64,000 bases of DNA from the NCBI RefSeq assembly GCF_016772315.1, contig NZ_CP053482.1, positions 3,777,501 through 3,841,500 of the forward strand, in the 5' to 3' direction. The notes beneath the pieces were generated by a model. The model saw only the letters and a list, made by a program, of their open reading frames with translations, was not told the origin of the DNA and did not search any database. Of this stretch, positions 7,596 through 17,323 are shown one piece after another. Origin of the DNA: Thiothrix subterranea (GTDB lineage Bacteria > Pseudomonadota > Gammaproteobacteria > Thiotrichales > Thiotrichaceae). The translations under genes were made by a program, and so were the position numbers. Position 1 is the stretch's first letter, and the number at the start of each line of letters is the position of its first letter.

Positions 7596-8567
7596 ATGAA
7601 CCAAAAAGAAAACTTTGACAAGTTGTCCCAGTATTTGCAAAGCAAAATCATTGGGCAAAAATCCCTGATCAATCGTCTGATGATCGCATTGCTGGCAGAC
7701 GGGCATTTGCTGGTGGAAGGTGCGCCAGGCTTGGCAAAAACCCGCGCCATTCAGGTATTGGGGCAGGGTATCGAGGGCGATTTTCACCGTGTGCAGTTCA
7801 CGCCGGATTTATTGCCAGCGGATATTACCGGCACTGAAGTATTTCACCCCAATGATGGCTCGTTCCACTTCCAGAAAGGCCCGTTGTTCCACAATTTGAT
7901 CCTCGCGGATGAAATCAACCGTGCGCCTGCCAAAGTGCAATCCGCGCTGTTGGAGGCGATGGCAGAACGCCAAATTACCGTTGCAGGTACGACTTGGAAA
8001 TTGCCCGAACCGTTTTTGGTGATGGCGACCCAAAACCCGATTGAGCAGGAAGGCACGTACCGTTTGCCGGAAGCGCAACTCGACCGTTTCCTAATGCACG
8101 TGATGGTTGATTACCCAACGCCTGCCGAAGAAAAAGTCATTCTGCATTTGGGGCGTAAAGAAGCCATGCAGCAAGTGCGCCATGAGAAAGAAGCCGTTGC
8201 GCCGCTGGTCAGCCGGAATGACGTGGCACTGGCGCGGCAGGATGTGCTGAATATTTACATGACCGACAAGGTGGAAACCTACCTGTTGCAATTGGTGTTG
8301 GCAACCCGCAACCCCGAACGTTACGGTAAATCCTTGGCGGGCAGCATTGCGTATGGCGGCAGCCCGCGTGCCACCTTGTCACTGGATCGGTGCGCCCGCG
8401 CTCATGCATGGTTGGCGGGGCGTGATTTCGTCAGCCCCGAAGACGTGCAGGCGGTGGCGCATGACGTATTACGTCACCGTTTATTGCTGACGTTTGAAGC
8501 CGAAGCCGATGGCATGACCGCCAACCATATCATTGATGAATTACTGGCATTGGTGGCAGTCCCTTGA
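7596..8567 (+). CDS. moxR: MoxR family AAA+ ATPase
   Basis: A 323-residue AAA+ ATPase of the MoxR/RavA class, which act as chaperones for assembling von Willebrand factor (VWA) proteins. Walker A is GAPGLAKT (42-49), Walker B LILADEINRAP (about 104-114), sensor ATQNPIEQEGTYRLPEAQLDRF. Full length. It is the first gene of a six-gene rightward operon (moxR-DUF58-DUF4381-batA-batBC-batD) whose members overlap or abut; its TGA overlaps the next ATG. This order is the standard Bat ('Bacteroides aerotolerance'-type) locus, linked to stress or oxygen tolerance and, in some species, protein secretion. Confidence 0.95.
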   Translation: MNQKENFDKLSQYLQSKIIGQKSLINRLMIALLADGHLLVEGAPGLAKTRAIQVLGQGIEGDFHRVQFTPDLLPADITGTEVFHPNDGSFHFQKGPLFHNLILADEINRAPAKVQSALLEAMAERQITVAGTTWKLPEPFLVMATQNPIEQEGTYRLPEAQLDRFLMHVMVDYPTPAEEKVILHLGRKEAMQQVRHEKEAVAPLVSRNDVALARQDVLNIYMTDKVETYLLQLVLATRNPERYGKSLAGSIAYGGSPRATLSLDRCARAHAWLAGRDFVSPEDVQAVAHDVLRHRLLLTFEAEADGMTANHIIDELLALVAVP

Positions 8568-9481
8568 TGGCAGGTGTCGCTGGCGAAGGGATTGTATTCA
8601 GTTCCCTGCAATCCTTGCTGCGTTTACAGGGACAGGTGCGCACTTTGCATTTGGCTAAAAAGCACATTCGGGCGCGTCACGCAGGCTTGCACCGTTCGGT
8701 TCACAAAGGGCGCGGCATGGACTTTGCGGAATCGCGCATGTACCAGCCCGGTGACGATATTCGCACCATTGACTGGCGAGTAACGGCGCGTAGCGGGCGG
8801 GTGCATACCAAGGTGTTTGAGGAAGAGCGCGAAAAGCCGGTGTTATTGTGGGTGGATTTACGCCCGTCGATGTTTTTTGCCACCCGTGGGCGCTTTAAAT
8901 CGGTGTTGGCAGCACAGATTGCGGCATTGCTACTGTGGAAAACCCTCGATGATGGCGACCGCATCGGCGGTATTTTGCAAAATGGCACGCATACCGAATT
9001 TAAACCGTCGCGGAGTCGTTCGGCGGCTTTGCATTTGTTGCGGCAGTTAAGCGACATGACTCGCCCCACGGTTGCTGAGCCGAGTCGCAGCGATTTGCAA
9101 GCCAGTTGGACGCGCTTACGGCGGGTGACACAGCCGGGCAGTCAATTGTTTATTCTGAGTGATTTTCGGCAAGTGACACCGGCAGCGTTGCGGCAATTGG
9201 CAATGATTGCGCAACATTCGCAATTAACCTTGGTGGAAATTCACGATCCATTTGAAGAGAAACTGCCCAATAACGGCAGCTTGCGTTTGACTGACGGTAA
9301 ACGGCATTTATTACTGAATTTGGGTTTACGGCTGTGGCGCGACCGTTATAGCAATCGTGTGGCGCAAGCGGCAAAAACCTTGCAGGAATTCAGTCGCAGC
9401 TACCGGATTCCATTGGTGCAATTGTCGACCGCTGACAGCGACAACGAACGCTTGCTGAAATTGTCACGGGGGTTGCGATGA
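8567..9481 (+). CDS. DUF58 domain protein of the Bat operon
   Basis: A 304-residue cytoplasmic protein with the DUF58 signature around residues 55-90: SRMYQPGDDIRTIDWRVTARSG followed by a K-x-F-x-E-E-R element. DUF58 is related to VWA folds and always accompanies MoxR ATPases; the molecular role is unproved but it may adapt the ATPase to its VWA clients. The ATG at 8567 overlaps the moxR stop (TGATG), preferred over a TTG one codon earlier. The stop overlaps the next start (ATGA). Confidence 0.92.
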   Translation: MAGVAGEGIVFSSLQSLLRLQGQVRTLHLAKKHIRARHAGLHRSVHKGRGMDFAESRMYQPGDDIRTIDWRVTARSGRVHTKVFEEEREKPVLLWVDLRPSMFFATRGRFKSVLAAQIAALLLWKTLDDGDRIGGILQNGTHTEFKPSRSRSAALHLLRQLSDMTRPTVAEPSRSDLQASWTRLRRVTQPGSQLFILSDFRQVTPAALRQLAMIAQHSQLTLVEIHDPFEEKLPNNGSLRLTDGKRHLLLNLGLRLWRDRYSNRVAQAAKTLQEFSRSYRIPLVQLSTADSDNERLLKLSRGLR

Positions 9482-9954
9482 ACCCAGAAGAACTACCGTT
9501 ACGCGATATTCATTTGCCCGACCCAATTGGCTGGTGGCCGCCAGCACCGGGCTGGTGGATGCTTGCGGGTTTGATGTTGGCAGTGATTGCGTGGTTATTC
9601 TGGCGTTGGCAGCAGCAAAAACGTGCTGAGCAAGGCTTGGAAAGCGCTTTGCTGGAGTTGGAACGCTTGCAACGTCAATACGGCACGAATACCAAAGACT
9701 TATTGCGCGAACTGTCCGTTTTGCTACGGCGGGTTGCGATCAGTCAGTACGGGCGGCAAACCGTGGCGGGGCTGACCGGCGCGGCGTGGGTCAAATTTTT
9801 GGACGATAAAGCAGGTAAGCCCTTATTTAGCGGCAAGTTGGCACATTTACTCACCGAAATTCCCTATCGCCCAGAGACGCAAGCCGAAACCAAAGCCGTG
9901 CTGCAAGCCACCCGCCAATGGATAAAATTGCAACGGGGGAAAGCGCATGTATGA
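9478..9954 (+). CDS. DUF4381 membrane protein of the Bat operon
   Basis: A 158-residue protein with the conserved DUF4381 N-terminus (LRDIHLPDPIGWWPPAPGWW, about 8-27) leading into one transmembrane helix (MLAGLMLAVIAWLFW, about 28-42) and a cytoplasmic helical domain. DUF4381 genes occur between DUF58 and BatA genes in proteobacterial Bat loci. Function unknown; presumably part of a membrane complex with BatA/BatB. Start overlaps the DUF58 stop and its end overlaps the start of batA by 8 bp, indicating tight translational coupling. Confidence 0.9.
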   Translation: MNPEELPLRDIHLPDPIGWWPPAPGWWMLAGLMLAVIAWLFWRWQQQKRAEQGLESALLELERLQRQYGTNTKDLLRELSVLLRRVAISQYGRQTVAGLTGAAWVKFLDDKAGKPLFSGKLAHLLTEIPYRPETQAETKAVLQATRQWIKLQRGKAHV

Positions 9955-10930
9955 ATTCCTCTGGTGGTGGCTATTTATTTTGCTACCGTTGCCGCTGGTG
10001 GTGCGTTGGTGGTTGAAACCCGCAGAACCCAAACAAGGGGTTGCCTTGAAAGTCCCGTTTTTGGAGGATTTTCAGCAGAGCGGCAAGGTATTGGGGCGTT
10101 CGTGGTTTGGCTTGTTGGCGTTGTTGCTGGCGAGTGCCGCGTGGATCTTATTGGTGGCGGCAGCGGCGCGTCCGGTGTGGGTAGGCGATACGGTGGCAAT
10201 GCCGGTGTCGGGGCGCGATTTGATGCTGGCTGTCGATTTATCAGGCAGTATGCAAGAGCAAGATTTTATCCTCAATGGGCAGGTGGTTGACCGTTTGGTC
10301 GCAACCAAAGCGGTGGCGGGGGAGTTTGTGCGCAAACGCACCGGCGACCGCATCGGCATGGTGTTATTCGGTGATCAGGCGTATTTGCAAGCGCCGTTAA
10401 CTTTTGACCGTCAAACCGTGCTGCGCTTGTTGAATGAATCACAAATTGGTTTGGCAGGCGAGCGCACCGCGATTGGCGATGCGATTGGGCTGGCGCTGAA
10501 ACGCTTGCAAGATAGCCCGGAAAAAAACCGCGTCCTGATTCTGATGACCGATGGCGCGAATACCGCTGGCAGTGTCAGCCCCTTGGAAGCGGCGGAAATG
10601 GCAGCAGCAGTGGGTTTAAAAATTTACACGGTGGGAATCGGCTCGGAAAGCGACCAGATGCGTAGCGTGTTTGGGTTTCAGTTGATGAATCCGTCGGCGG
10701 ATTTGGATGAGCGCACGTTGAAAGCGATTGCGACAGGCACGGGTGGGATGTATTTCCGGGCGCGTGATACCGAAGAGTTCCACAAGATTTATGCCGAACT
10801 GGATCGACTCGAACCCGTGGAAAAAGAAGCGCAGCAATGGCGACCGCAGCAAGAATTGTTCCGTTGGCCATTGCTGGCGGTACTGGTGCTGACGCTGTTA
10901 GCCGCAGTATTGCGGATAGAGCGGGAGTGA
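9947..10930 (+). CDS. batA: BatA-like VWA-domain membrane protein
   Basis: A 327-residue protein: N-terminal membrane segments (about 5-20 and 52-72), a VWA domain (about 92-285) with an intact metal-ion-dependent adhesion site DxSxS (D97, S99, S101 in AVDLSGSMQ), downstream MVLFGDQAYLQAPLTFD and MTDGANT loops, and a C-terminal membrane helix (RWPLLAVLVLTLLAAVL). VWA domains bind partner proteins through the metal site; BatA faces the periplasm. Fully consistent with the second VWA gene that follows after 7 bp. Confidence 0.93.
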   Translation: MYEFLWWWLFILLPLPLVVRWWLKPAEPKQGVALKVPFLEDFQQSGKVLGRSWFGLLALLLASAAWILLVAAAARPVWVGDTVAMPVSGRDLMLAVDLSGSMQEQDFILNGQVVDRLVATKAVAGEFVRKRTGDRIGMVLFGDQAYLQAPLTFDRQTVLRLLNESQIGLAGERTAIGDAIGLALKRLQDSPEKNRVLILMTDGANTAGSVSPLEAAEMAAAVGLKIYTVGIGSESDQMRSVFGFQLMNPSADLDERTLKAIATGTGGMYFRARDTEEFHKIYAELDRLEPVEKEAQQWRPQQELFRWPLLAVLVLTLLAAVLRIERE

Positions 10931-10937
10931 GGGCTTT

Positions 10938-12689
10938 ATGTTGAATAATCTGCATTTTCTCCACCCGGAATGGCTGTGGTTATTGCTGGTGCTGCCGCTG
11001 GTGTTGGGCATAAAATGGTTTCAGGCGCGTCAGCAAGGTGGCTGGGAGCGCATTGTCGATAAACAATTAATGCCATTTGTGTTGAGTGGCACGGCGGGCA
11101 ATTGGGGATGGTTGCCCTTGGCTTGGTTGTCACTGGCGTTGCTGGTGGCGATTGTGGCAATGGCAGGCCCCGCGTGGGAGAAGCGCGAAGTGCCGGTATT
11201 TCGTGATCAGCAAGCGCTAGTGGTGGCGATGGATTTTTCTGTCTCGATGTACGCGGATGATGAAAAACCCAACCGCATTACCTTGGCGCGTTTCAAATTG
11301 CTCGACATTCTCAATGCGCGTCAGGATGCGCAAAACGGGTTGGTGGTGTTTGCCGGTGATGCGTTTGTGGTCACGCCATTGACCGATGACGTTGCCACGA
11401 TTCAGGAGCAGGTGAAAAACCTTGCGCCCGACATTATGCCAGCGCCCGGCAGTTTATTGACTCCGGCGATTGAACGCTCGATTGAATTGTTGCAACAAGC
11501 GGGGATGAAAACCGGCAGTATTTTGCTGATGACGGATGGCGTGGCGGATACAGAATCTGCCGTTGCCGCAGCGGATAAGGCTTGGGGCATGGGTTACAAC
11601 GTGTCCGTATTGTCATTGGGATCGGCGGATGGTGCGGCAATACCTCGCCCTAGAGGGGGCTTTTTGCTGGATAGCGCGGGTAAAACCGTGATTGCGACCG
11701 TGAATCTGGATGATTTGGCGCGTATTGCTAAAGCCGGTGGTGGGATTTTCATGCAAGCGGCTTTGGGTGATGCCGATGTCAATGCCTTAAGTCAGCAATG
11801 GCAGTCGCTTAGCCAACAGCAATTAAGCAAAAGCCAAGGCCGCCAAACCGATGCGTGGGTAAATGAAGGCTATTGGCTGGTGTTGTTGCTCTTGCCACTG
11901 GCGGCATTGACGTTTAGACGCGGCTGGTTAGGGGCGGTATTGGTGTGCATTCTGTTGCCACAACCGCAAACCGCGACGGCATTCAGTTGGGATGATCTAT
12001 GGTTAACGCCTGATCAACAAGCACAAGAAGCGCTGGATAGTGGGCAACCTGCCCGTGCTTCAGAACTTTTCCATAACCCTGAGTGGAAAGGCGCTTCGGC
12101 GTATAAAAACAAGGATTATCAAACTGCTGCACAACAGTATGCCGCGCAACAAAGCATTACCGGGCAGTATAATTATGGCAATGCGCAAGCGAAAGCGGGC
12201 AAATTTAAGGAGGCAATTATTGCCTATAAGCGGGTATTGGAAGCCGACCCTAACCATGAGGATGCGCGTCATAACCTGAAAATAGTGGAAGAGGCGCTTC
12301 AGCAACAGCAACAGCAGGAAGAGCAGAACCAAAAAAATTCTCAGAAAAATCAGCCGCAACAACAACCACAAGACCAGCAAGGTGCAGATCAGCAGCAAGC
12401 GCAAGGAGCGCAAGGCCAAGACTCGCAAACGCCGCAACCCAATAACTCACCGGATCAACAGCAGCAAGCGCAAGAAGAAAATGCGGCCGAACATGCTGAA
12501 CAGGAAGCCGAGCAAGCCAAACAAGGCGAGCAAGAAACCGAAGCTAATGACCCGCAACAGCGCGAACAAGAACAAGCCACTGAGCAATGGTTGCGGCGTA
12601 TTCCTGATGACCCATCGGGTCTGTGGCGGCGCAAGTTTCAGTACCAATACCAACAACGTGGTGCGCAGGCAAGGGGTGATGAATGGTGA
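10938..12689 (+). CDS. batB: BatB/BatC fusion: VWA domain plus TPR and glutamine-rich tail
   Basis: A 583-residue protein that joins what are separate batB and batC genes in other bacteria. Membrane segments lie at about 8-25 and 57-76; the VWA domain follows with metal-site residues D99, S101, S103 (MDFSVSMYADD) and LLMTDGVADTESA; a third membrane region (about 312-350) leads to a TPR part (about 370-455: FKEAIIAYKRVLEADPNHEDARHNL). The last ~100 residues are very rich in Q, N and E with a final RRIPDDPSGLWRRKF motif that is typical of BatB/BatC C-termini. The Q-rich tract is probably a flexible linker. Confidence 0.92.
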   Translation: MLNNLHFLHPEWLWLLLVLPLVLGIKWFQARQQGGWERIVDKQLMPFVLSGTAGNWGWLPLAWLSLALLVAIVAMAGPAWEKREVPVFRDQQALVVAMDFSVSMYADDEKPNRITLARFKLLDILNARQDAQNGLVVFAGDAFVVTPLTDDVATIQEQVKNLAPDIMPAPGSLLTPAIERSIELLQQAGMKTGSILLMTDGVADTESAVAAADKAWGMGYNVSVLSLGSADGAAIPRPRGGFLLDSAGKTVIATVNLDDLARIAKAGGGIFMQAALGDADVNALSQQWQSLSQQQLSKSQGRQTDAWVNEGYWLVLLLLPLAALTFRRGWLGAVLVCILLPQPQTATAFSWDDLWLTPDQQAQEALDSGQPARASELFHNPEWKGASAYKNKDYQTAAQQYAAQQSITGQYNYGNAQAKAGKFKEAIIAYKRVLEADPNHEDARHNLKIVEEALQQQQQQEEQNQKNSQKNQPQQQPQDQQGADQQQAQGAQGQDSQTPQPNNSPDQQQQAQEENAAEHAEQEAEQAKQGEQETEANDPQQREQEQATEQWLRRIPDDPSGLWRRKFQYQYQQRGAQARGDEW

Positions 12690-14416
12690 GATTACTCTTG
12701 ATAGCATGGCTGTGGCTGTTGCCATTTGGAGCGCAAGCCGCCGCGATTATGGCACAACTTGACCGCAATCCAGTGGCGGTAGGCGACCCGGTGGTACTCA
12801 CTTTTACGGCGGATAGAATAGTAGCGGGCGACCCGGATTTTTCGCCGTTAGAGCAAGATTTTGAGATACGCGGGCGTTCGCAAAGCAACAGTTTCAGCAT
12901 GGTGAACGGTGTCAGCAGCATCACCACCACGTGGGAATTGCGCTTATACCCGCGTCGCACCGGCACTGTGCCTGTTCCCCCCATTGCTTTTGGGGCGGAT
13001 CAAAGTCAGGCGCTGGATTTGCAAGTCATGGATCAGCCACCGCCACAGGCGAATACGGGGAACTCGTCCGATATTCTCATTGAACTCACCGCTGAACCGC
13101 AGCAGCCGTATGTGCAGCAGCAAACCGTGATTACCCAACGCATGTTGCACATCACGCCCTTGCAGCCGCAGGCCAGCCTCAGCCATCCCGAAGTGGAGGC
13201 GGGCAAAGGCAATATCCAGCAATTGGGTAAAACGCGCAATACGACCTTGATGCGCAACGGGCGCAATTACCAAGTGATTGAACGCCGTTACGCGCTTACC
13301 CCGCAGCAAAGCGGTACGCTGACTTTGGGGCGCACTACCTTTGACGGTATTATTGATGATAAAAATAACTACGAATTTGACCCATTTGGCATGAGTGGCA
13401 AGCGCATTCGGCGTTTTTCCGAACCCTTGACGTTGCAGGTTCAAGGTCAACCCGCCAGCTATACCGGCAAGCAATGGCTGCCTGCCAACAGCCTTACTCT
13501 GAATGCGCATTGGCAGACACCCGCTGACAAATTGAAAGCGGGTGAACCCGTTACGTTGACTTTGGCGATTGTGGCGGATGGTTTAGCCGCAGAACAATTG
13601 CCCAAACTCGACATTCAAGCACCTGCGGGCATCAAGGCATACACCGATCAACCCGAATTACGCAACGACCCCGGTAGCAACGGTGTCGTGGGCGTGCGTC
13701 AGGAAAAGTGGGTAGTGGTTGCTCCTTACAACGGTGAATATACCTTCCCCGGCTTGAGCATTGATTGGTGGAATACCACAACAGGTAAACAGGAAACCAC
13801 CACACTTGATCCGGTGAAACTGGTGGTAACAGGCGGGCAAGCCGCCCCTGCTGCTGCGAATACGACCACCGCAACAGAACTTAAGCAGGCAGATCCAGCA
13901 ACACCACCGCCCGCCACAACCCCTGATACGCCAGAAGCTGCTGGCTGGTTTGCTTGGTTTTCGTGGGACTGGTATGCCACTGCATTATTGATCATTTGGG
14001 GCGCATTATCCGTGGGTTGGTTGCTGTGGCATTTCTGGAAAAAAGCCCAAATAACGCCTAAACAATCAGCCAAAACAGCCTATGCACCCGCATCAGTACG
14101 TCCTCCCGACGCTAAAACTGTGTGGCAACGGCTGGAACAAGCGTGTAAGCAAAACCAACCGCAAGCCGCTCACGATGCCTTGCTGCAATGGATGGAAGTC
14201 GGCTTACATTTACGCCCTGCGTTGCTGGCAAATTTGCGCGAACAAGCCCCTCCAGCTTTGCAAGCCGAAATTGATGCGCTCAATGCGGTGCTCTATGGTC
14301 GCAGCAGCGGTGGCTGGCGCGGCGCAAGTTTGTGGCAAGCACTGCAAGGATTTAAGCTATCCAACGGGCAGACAGCGGTGAAAACCTCGGAACTGGCTTC
14401 ACTTTACCCAGACTAA
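12683..14416 (+). CDS. batD: BatD-like exported membrane protein
   Basis: A 577-residue protein with a signal peptide (LLLIAWLWLLPFGAQA), long periplasmic beta-rich region (about 20-425, with IMAQLDRNPVAVGDPVVLTF at its start), one transmembrane helix (about 430-455, WYATALLIIWGALSVGWLLW) and a cytoplasmic helical tail. This is the BatD architecture, the last gene of the locus. The start overlaps the batB/C stop (ATGGTGA), so translation is coupled. Confidence 0.92.
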   Translation: MVRLLLIAWLWLLPFGAQAAAIMAQLDRNPVAVGDPVVLTFTADRIVAGDPDFSPLEQDFEIRGRSQSNSFSMVNGVSSITTTWELRLYPRRTGTVPVPPIAFGADQSQALDLQVMDQPPPQANTGNSSDILIELTAEPQQPYVQQQTVITQRMLHITPLQPQASLSHPEVEAGKGNIQQLGKTRNTTLMRNGRNYQVIERRYALTPQQSGTLTLGRTTFDGIIDDKNNYEFDPFGMSGKRIRRFSEPLTLQVQGQPASYTGKQWLPANSLTLNAHWQTPADKLKAGEPVTLTLAIVADGLAAEQLPKLDIQAPAGIKAYTDQPELRNDPGSNGVVGVRQEKWVVVAPYNGEYTFPGLSIDWWNTTTGKQETTTLDPVKLVVTGGQAAPAAANTTTATELKQADPATPPPATTPDTPEAAGWFAWFSWDWYATALLIIWGALSVGWLLWHFWKKAQITPKQSAKTAYAPASVRPPDAKTVWQRLEQACKQNQPQAAHDALLQWMEVGLHLRPALLANLREQAPPALQAEIDALNAVLYGRSSGGWRGASLWQALQGFKLSNGQTAVKTSELASLYPD

Positions 14417-14477
14417 TCCGAACGAAATCGGGTATAAGGGTCTAACGTGTAGGTGTTTAAATCAGCGAGGTAAAATC

Positions 14478-15317
14478 ATGCACATGCCCATTCCAGCCGG
14501 GTTGTTTTTATTGGGCGCAAGCCTGTGTTCCTTGAATGCAGCGGCATTCACCGAACCCCAAGGTCATGCCAAATTACCCATCACATTTTCCCCCGAAACC
14601 AAGGTGAACGTGGTGGTAGAGCATCAAGGCAATACCATTATTGCCAAACTTCCCAAGGGCAAAACGCAACAATTGGGGGAAATGCCTGACGTTCCCGAAG
14701 GTAGCCAAAGCATTGACGGTTTGTTGCTGCAAGCCGATTTCAATTTTGACGGCTACGGTGATGTGGCAGTGCTAGAAGGCGTGGGTTATGGCGGCGTTAA
14801 TCTGTTCTACCGCTTGCACTTGTGGAATAAAGCGCAGGGTAAATTTCAAGAATACAAAGAGCCAATCAGCAACCCGACGTTGACCCCAGAAACCAAAACA
14901 CTGAGCACAGCGCAACGCTCAGGGCCACGTTGGTACAGCACCGATTACCGTTTCAATAAAGGCAAACCCTATGTGTGGTCGGAGGGTTCAATGGTTGGCA
15001 CGGATGGCGATTTGTATTTCGTCAAAATCTACGATGCGGCAGGAAAAATGCTGACGAAAGTCATCGCTGATACACAAGATTCCTCCGATGTGACGGCAAA
15101 AACGCCTGCTGCTACCCGCAAAATAACCGTCGACAAAGCGGCTTTGCACGATAAGCCGGATGCCAAAACGAAAACCAAAATGTACTTGATCAAGGACGAC
15201 AAAGTGACGCTCTTGGATCATCGCGAGGGTGATGACGGCGTGGAGTGGTTTTTAGTACGTTTTGATGGCAAAAAACGGGTGGAAAAATGGATGGAATGGA
15301 GCGCTTTGTCTCAATAA
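14478..15317 (+). CDS. Exported protein with C-terminal SH3-like region
   Basis: A 279-residue protein with a signal peptide (MPIPAGLFLLGASLCSLNAAA). The middle (about 90-180) resembles periplasmic XAC2610-type/FG-GAP-like domains: LLQADFNFDGYGDVAVLEGVG is a calcium-loop-like DxNxDGxxD motif. The last ~65 residues (ITVDKAALHDKPDAKTKTKMYLIKDD...) look like a bacterial SH3 domain that may bind peptidoglycan. A GAGGT site precedes the ATG. It follows batD after 61 bp and may be transcribed with it. Function unknown. Confidence 0.8.
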   Translation: MHMPIPAGLFLLGASLCSLNAAAFTEPQGHAKLPITFSPETKVNVVVEHQGNTIIAKLPKGKTQQLGEMPDVPEGSQSIDGLLLQADFNFDGYGDVAVLEGVGYGGVNLFYRLHLWNKAQGKFQEYKEPISNPTLTPETKTLSTAQRSGPRWYSTDYRFNKGKPYVWSEGSMVGTDGDLYFVKIYDAAGKMLTKVIADTQDSSDVTAKTPAATRKITVDKAALHDKPDAKTKTKMYLIKDDKVTLLDHREGDDGVEWFLVRFDGKKRVEKWMEWSALSQ

Positions 15318-15324
15318 TTTTCAC

Positions 15325-17322
15325 TTAATCACCTAGCAAAGCCTGCAAGTTAGAAATATACGCTCGCGCCGTTTCCTGGCGTTCTTCCGGCGACACGATT
15401 TTTTTGTCTTCCCATTCGAGATGTTCGGGGGGAAGTTCGTCGAGGAAGCGGCTGGGTTCAACGGTGGCGGTATCGCCATAGCGTGAGCGCACTTTGGCGT
15501 AGCTGATGGTGAGGTTTTTCTGGGCGCGGGTAATGCCCACGTAGGCGAGGCGGCGTTCTTCTTGGATGCTGTGTTCGTCGAGGCTGTTGGCGTGTGGGAG
15601 CAGTTCTTCTTCCACGCCGACCAAAAACACGTTGGGAAATTCCAGTCCTTTGGCTGCGTGTAAGGTCATTAGGGAAACCGCATCTTGTTCTTTTTCTTCA
15701 CTATTACGTTCCAGCATATCGACCAAACTCATGTGCGCAATAATATCGCTGAGTGTTTCTTTGCCAGCGCCGTCGTCGTGAAGTTTGCGTACCCATTCGA
15801 CAATTTCCCAGACATTTTTCATGCGGGATTCGGCTTGTTTGGGGGTGTTGCAGGTATTTTTGAGCCAGTCTTCGTAGCCAGTGTCGTTGATGACTTTTTT
15901 GACAATTTGTGTGGGGTCTGCGTTTTCAGCGGCACGAATCATTTCGTGTAGCCAGAAGCCGAAGGTTTCCACCCGTTGTTGGGCTTTGGCGGAAATGCGC
16001 TGGGCAAAGCCGAGTTCTTGAGCGGCGGTGAACAGGCTGGCGTGACGTTCGTGCGCGTATTCGCCGAGTTTTTCCAGTGTGGAAGTGCCAATTTCGCGCT
16101 TGGGGGTGTTGATAATGCGTAGGAAAGCGGCATCGTCGTCGGGATTGGCGATGAGGCGCAGGTAGCCGAGAATGTCTTTGACTTCAGCGCGGGAGAAAAA
16201 CGAGGTGCCTCCGCTGATTTTGTAGGGAATATTGTTCTCGCGCAGCACTTTTTCAAACAAACGGCTTTGGTGGTTGCCACGGTACAAAATGGCAAAATCT
16301 TTGAAATCGGCGCGGTCACGGAAGCGGGCTTTGAGGATTTCCCCGATGACTTTTTCGGCTTCGTGTTCGGGCGTGCGGGCGGGCATAATGCGGATTGGGT
16401 CGCCTTCGCCGAGGGTACTCCACAGATTTTTTTCAAATAAATGCGGGTTGTTGCCGATAAGTTTGTTGGCACTTTGCAAAATACGGCTGGTGGAACGGTA
16501 GTTTTGTTCCAGCTTGATCACCTTGAGCATTGGGTAATCGGTTTGCAATTGCGCAATGTTTTCGGGGCGTGCGCCGCGCCAAGCGTAGATGGATTGGTCG
16601 TCATCCCCTACGGCGGTGAGTGCGCCGCGAATGCCTGCTAATAGGCGAATCAGGCGGTATTGGCAGGCGTTGGTGTCTTGGTATTCGTCGACCAACAGGT
16701 AGCGTAATTTGTGTTGCCAGTGTTGCAGGGCATCGGGGTGTCGCTCGAAAAGTTGCACGGGTAAGACGATGAGGTCGTCGAAATCGACAGCGTTGTAGGC
16801 TTTGATCTGGCGCTGGTATTTTTCGTATAAAATCGCGGCGAGTTTTTCATCGGTTGTATTTGCCAGTAAAGCGGCTTGTTCGACCGAGATGAAGTCGTTT
16901 TTCCAACGCGAAATAATCCAGCGCAGGTTGTCGGCTTCTTCCACGTCTTCTTTTTGGGCGAGTTCTTTGAGGATGGCTTCGCTGTCTTGGGCATCGAGAA
17001 TGCTGAAATTGGCTTTGTAGCCTAAGCGTTTGGCTTCGCGCTTGATAATATTTAAGCCTAGGGTGTGGAAGGTGGAAACGGTCAGCCCTTTGGCTTCTTC
17101 CTTGGTCAAGAGTTGGGTGGCGCGTTCGCGCATTTCACGGGCGGCTTTATTGGTGAAGGTGATGGCGGCGATTTGATCGGCGGAATGCACGCCTTTGCGG
17201 ATCATCCAGGCAATTTTTTGGGTGATGACGCGGGTTTTGCCACTGCCAGCACCAGCGAGGACGAGGAGGGGAGAGCCGAGGTGGGTGACTGCGGCTTGTT
17301 GTTGGGAGTTTAGTCCGTTCAT
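15325..17322 (-). CDS. rep: ATP-dependent DNA helicase Rep
   Basis: A 665-residue superfamily 1A 3'-5' helicase. Motif I is LVLAGAGSGKTRVI (about 20-33), motif II LLVDEYQDTN, motif III GDDDQSIYAWRGA, motif IV EQNYRST, motif V TLHAAKGLEFPNVFL and motif VI VGITRAQKNLTISYA. The C-terminal tail (EHLEWEDKKIVSPEERQ ... NLQALL) matches the tail of E. coli Rep rather than UvrD, and the length agrees. Rep removes proteins ahead of replication forks. The ATG is separated by one base from the stop of a TOPRIM gene upstream, so rep is expressed as the third gene of an ATPase-TOPRIM-rep operon, which is unusual. Confidence 0.95.
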   Translation of the reverse strand: MNGLNSQQQAAVTHLGSPLLVLAGAGSGKTRVITQKIAWMIRKGVHSADQIAAITFTNKAAREMRERATQLLTKEEAKGLTVSTFHTLGLNIIKREAKRLGYKANFSILDAQDSEAILKELAQKEDVEEADNLRWIISRWKNDFISVEQAALLANTTDEKLAAILYEKYQRQIKAYNAVDFDDLIVLPVQLFERHPDALQHWQHKLRYLLVDEYQDTNACQYRLIRLLAGIRGALTAVGDDDQSIYAWRGARPENIAQLQTDYPMLKVIKLEQNYRSTSRILQSANKLIGNNPHLFEKNLWSTLGEGDPIRIMPARTPEHEAEKVIGEILKARFRDRADFKDFAILYRGNHQSRLFEKVLRENNIPYKISGGTSFFSRAEVKDILGYLRLIANPDDDAAFLRIINTPKREIGTSTLEKLGEYAHERHASLFTAAQELGFAQRISAKAQQRVETFGFWLHEMIRAAENADPTQIVKKVINDTGYEDWLKNTCNTPKQAESRMKNVWEIVEWVRKLHDDGAGKETLSDIIAHMSLVDMLERNSEEKEQDAVSLMTLHAAKGLEFPNVFLVGVEEELLPHANSLDEHSIQEERRLAYVGITRAQKNLTISYAKVRSRYGDTATVEPSRFLDELPPEHLEWEDKKIVSPEERQETARAYISNLQALLGD

Positions 17323-17323
17323 G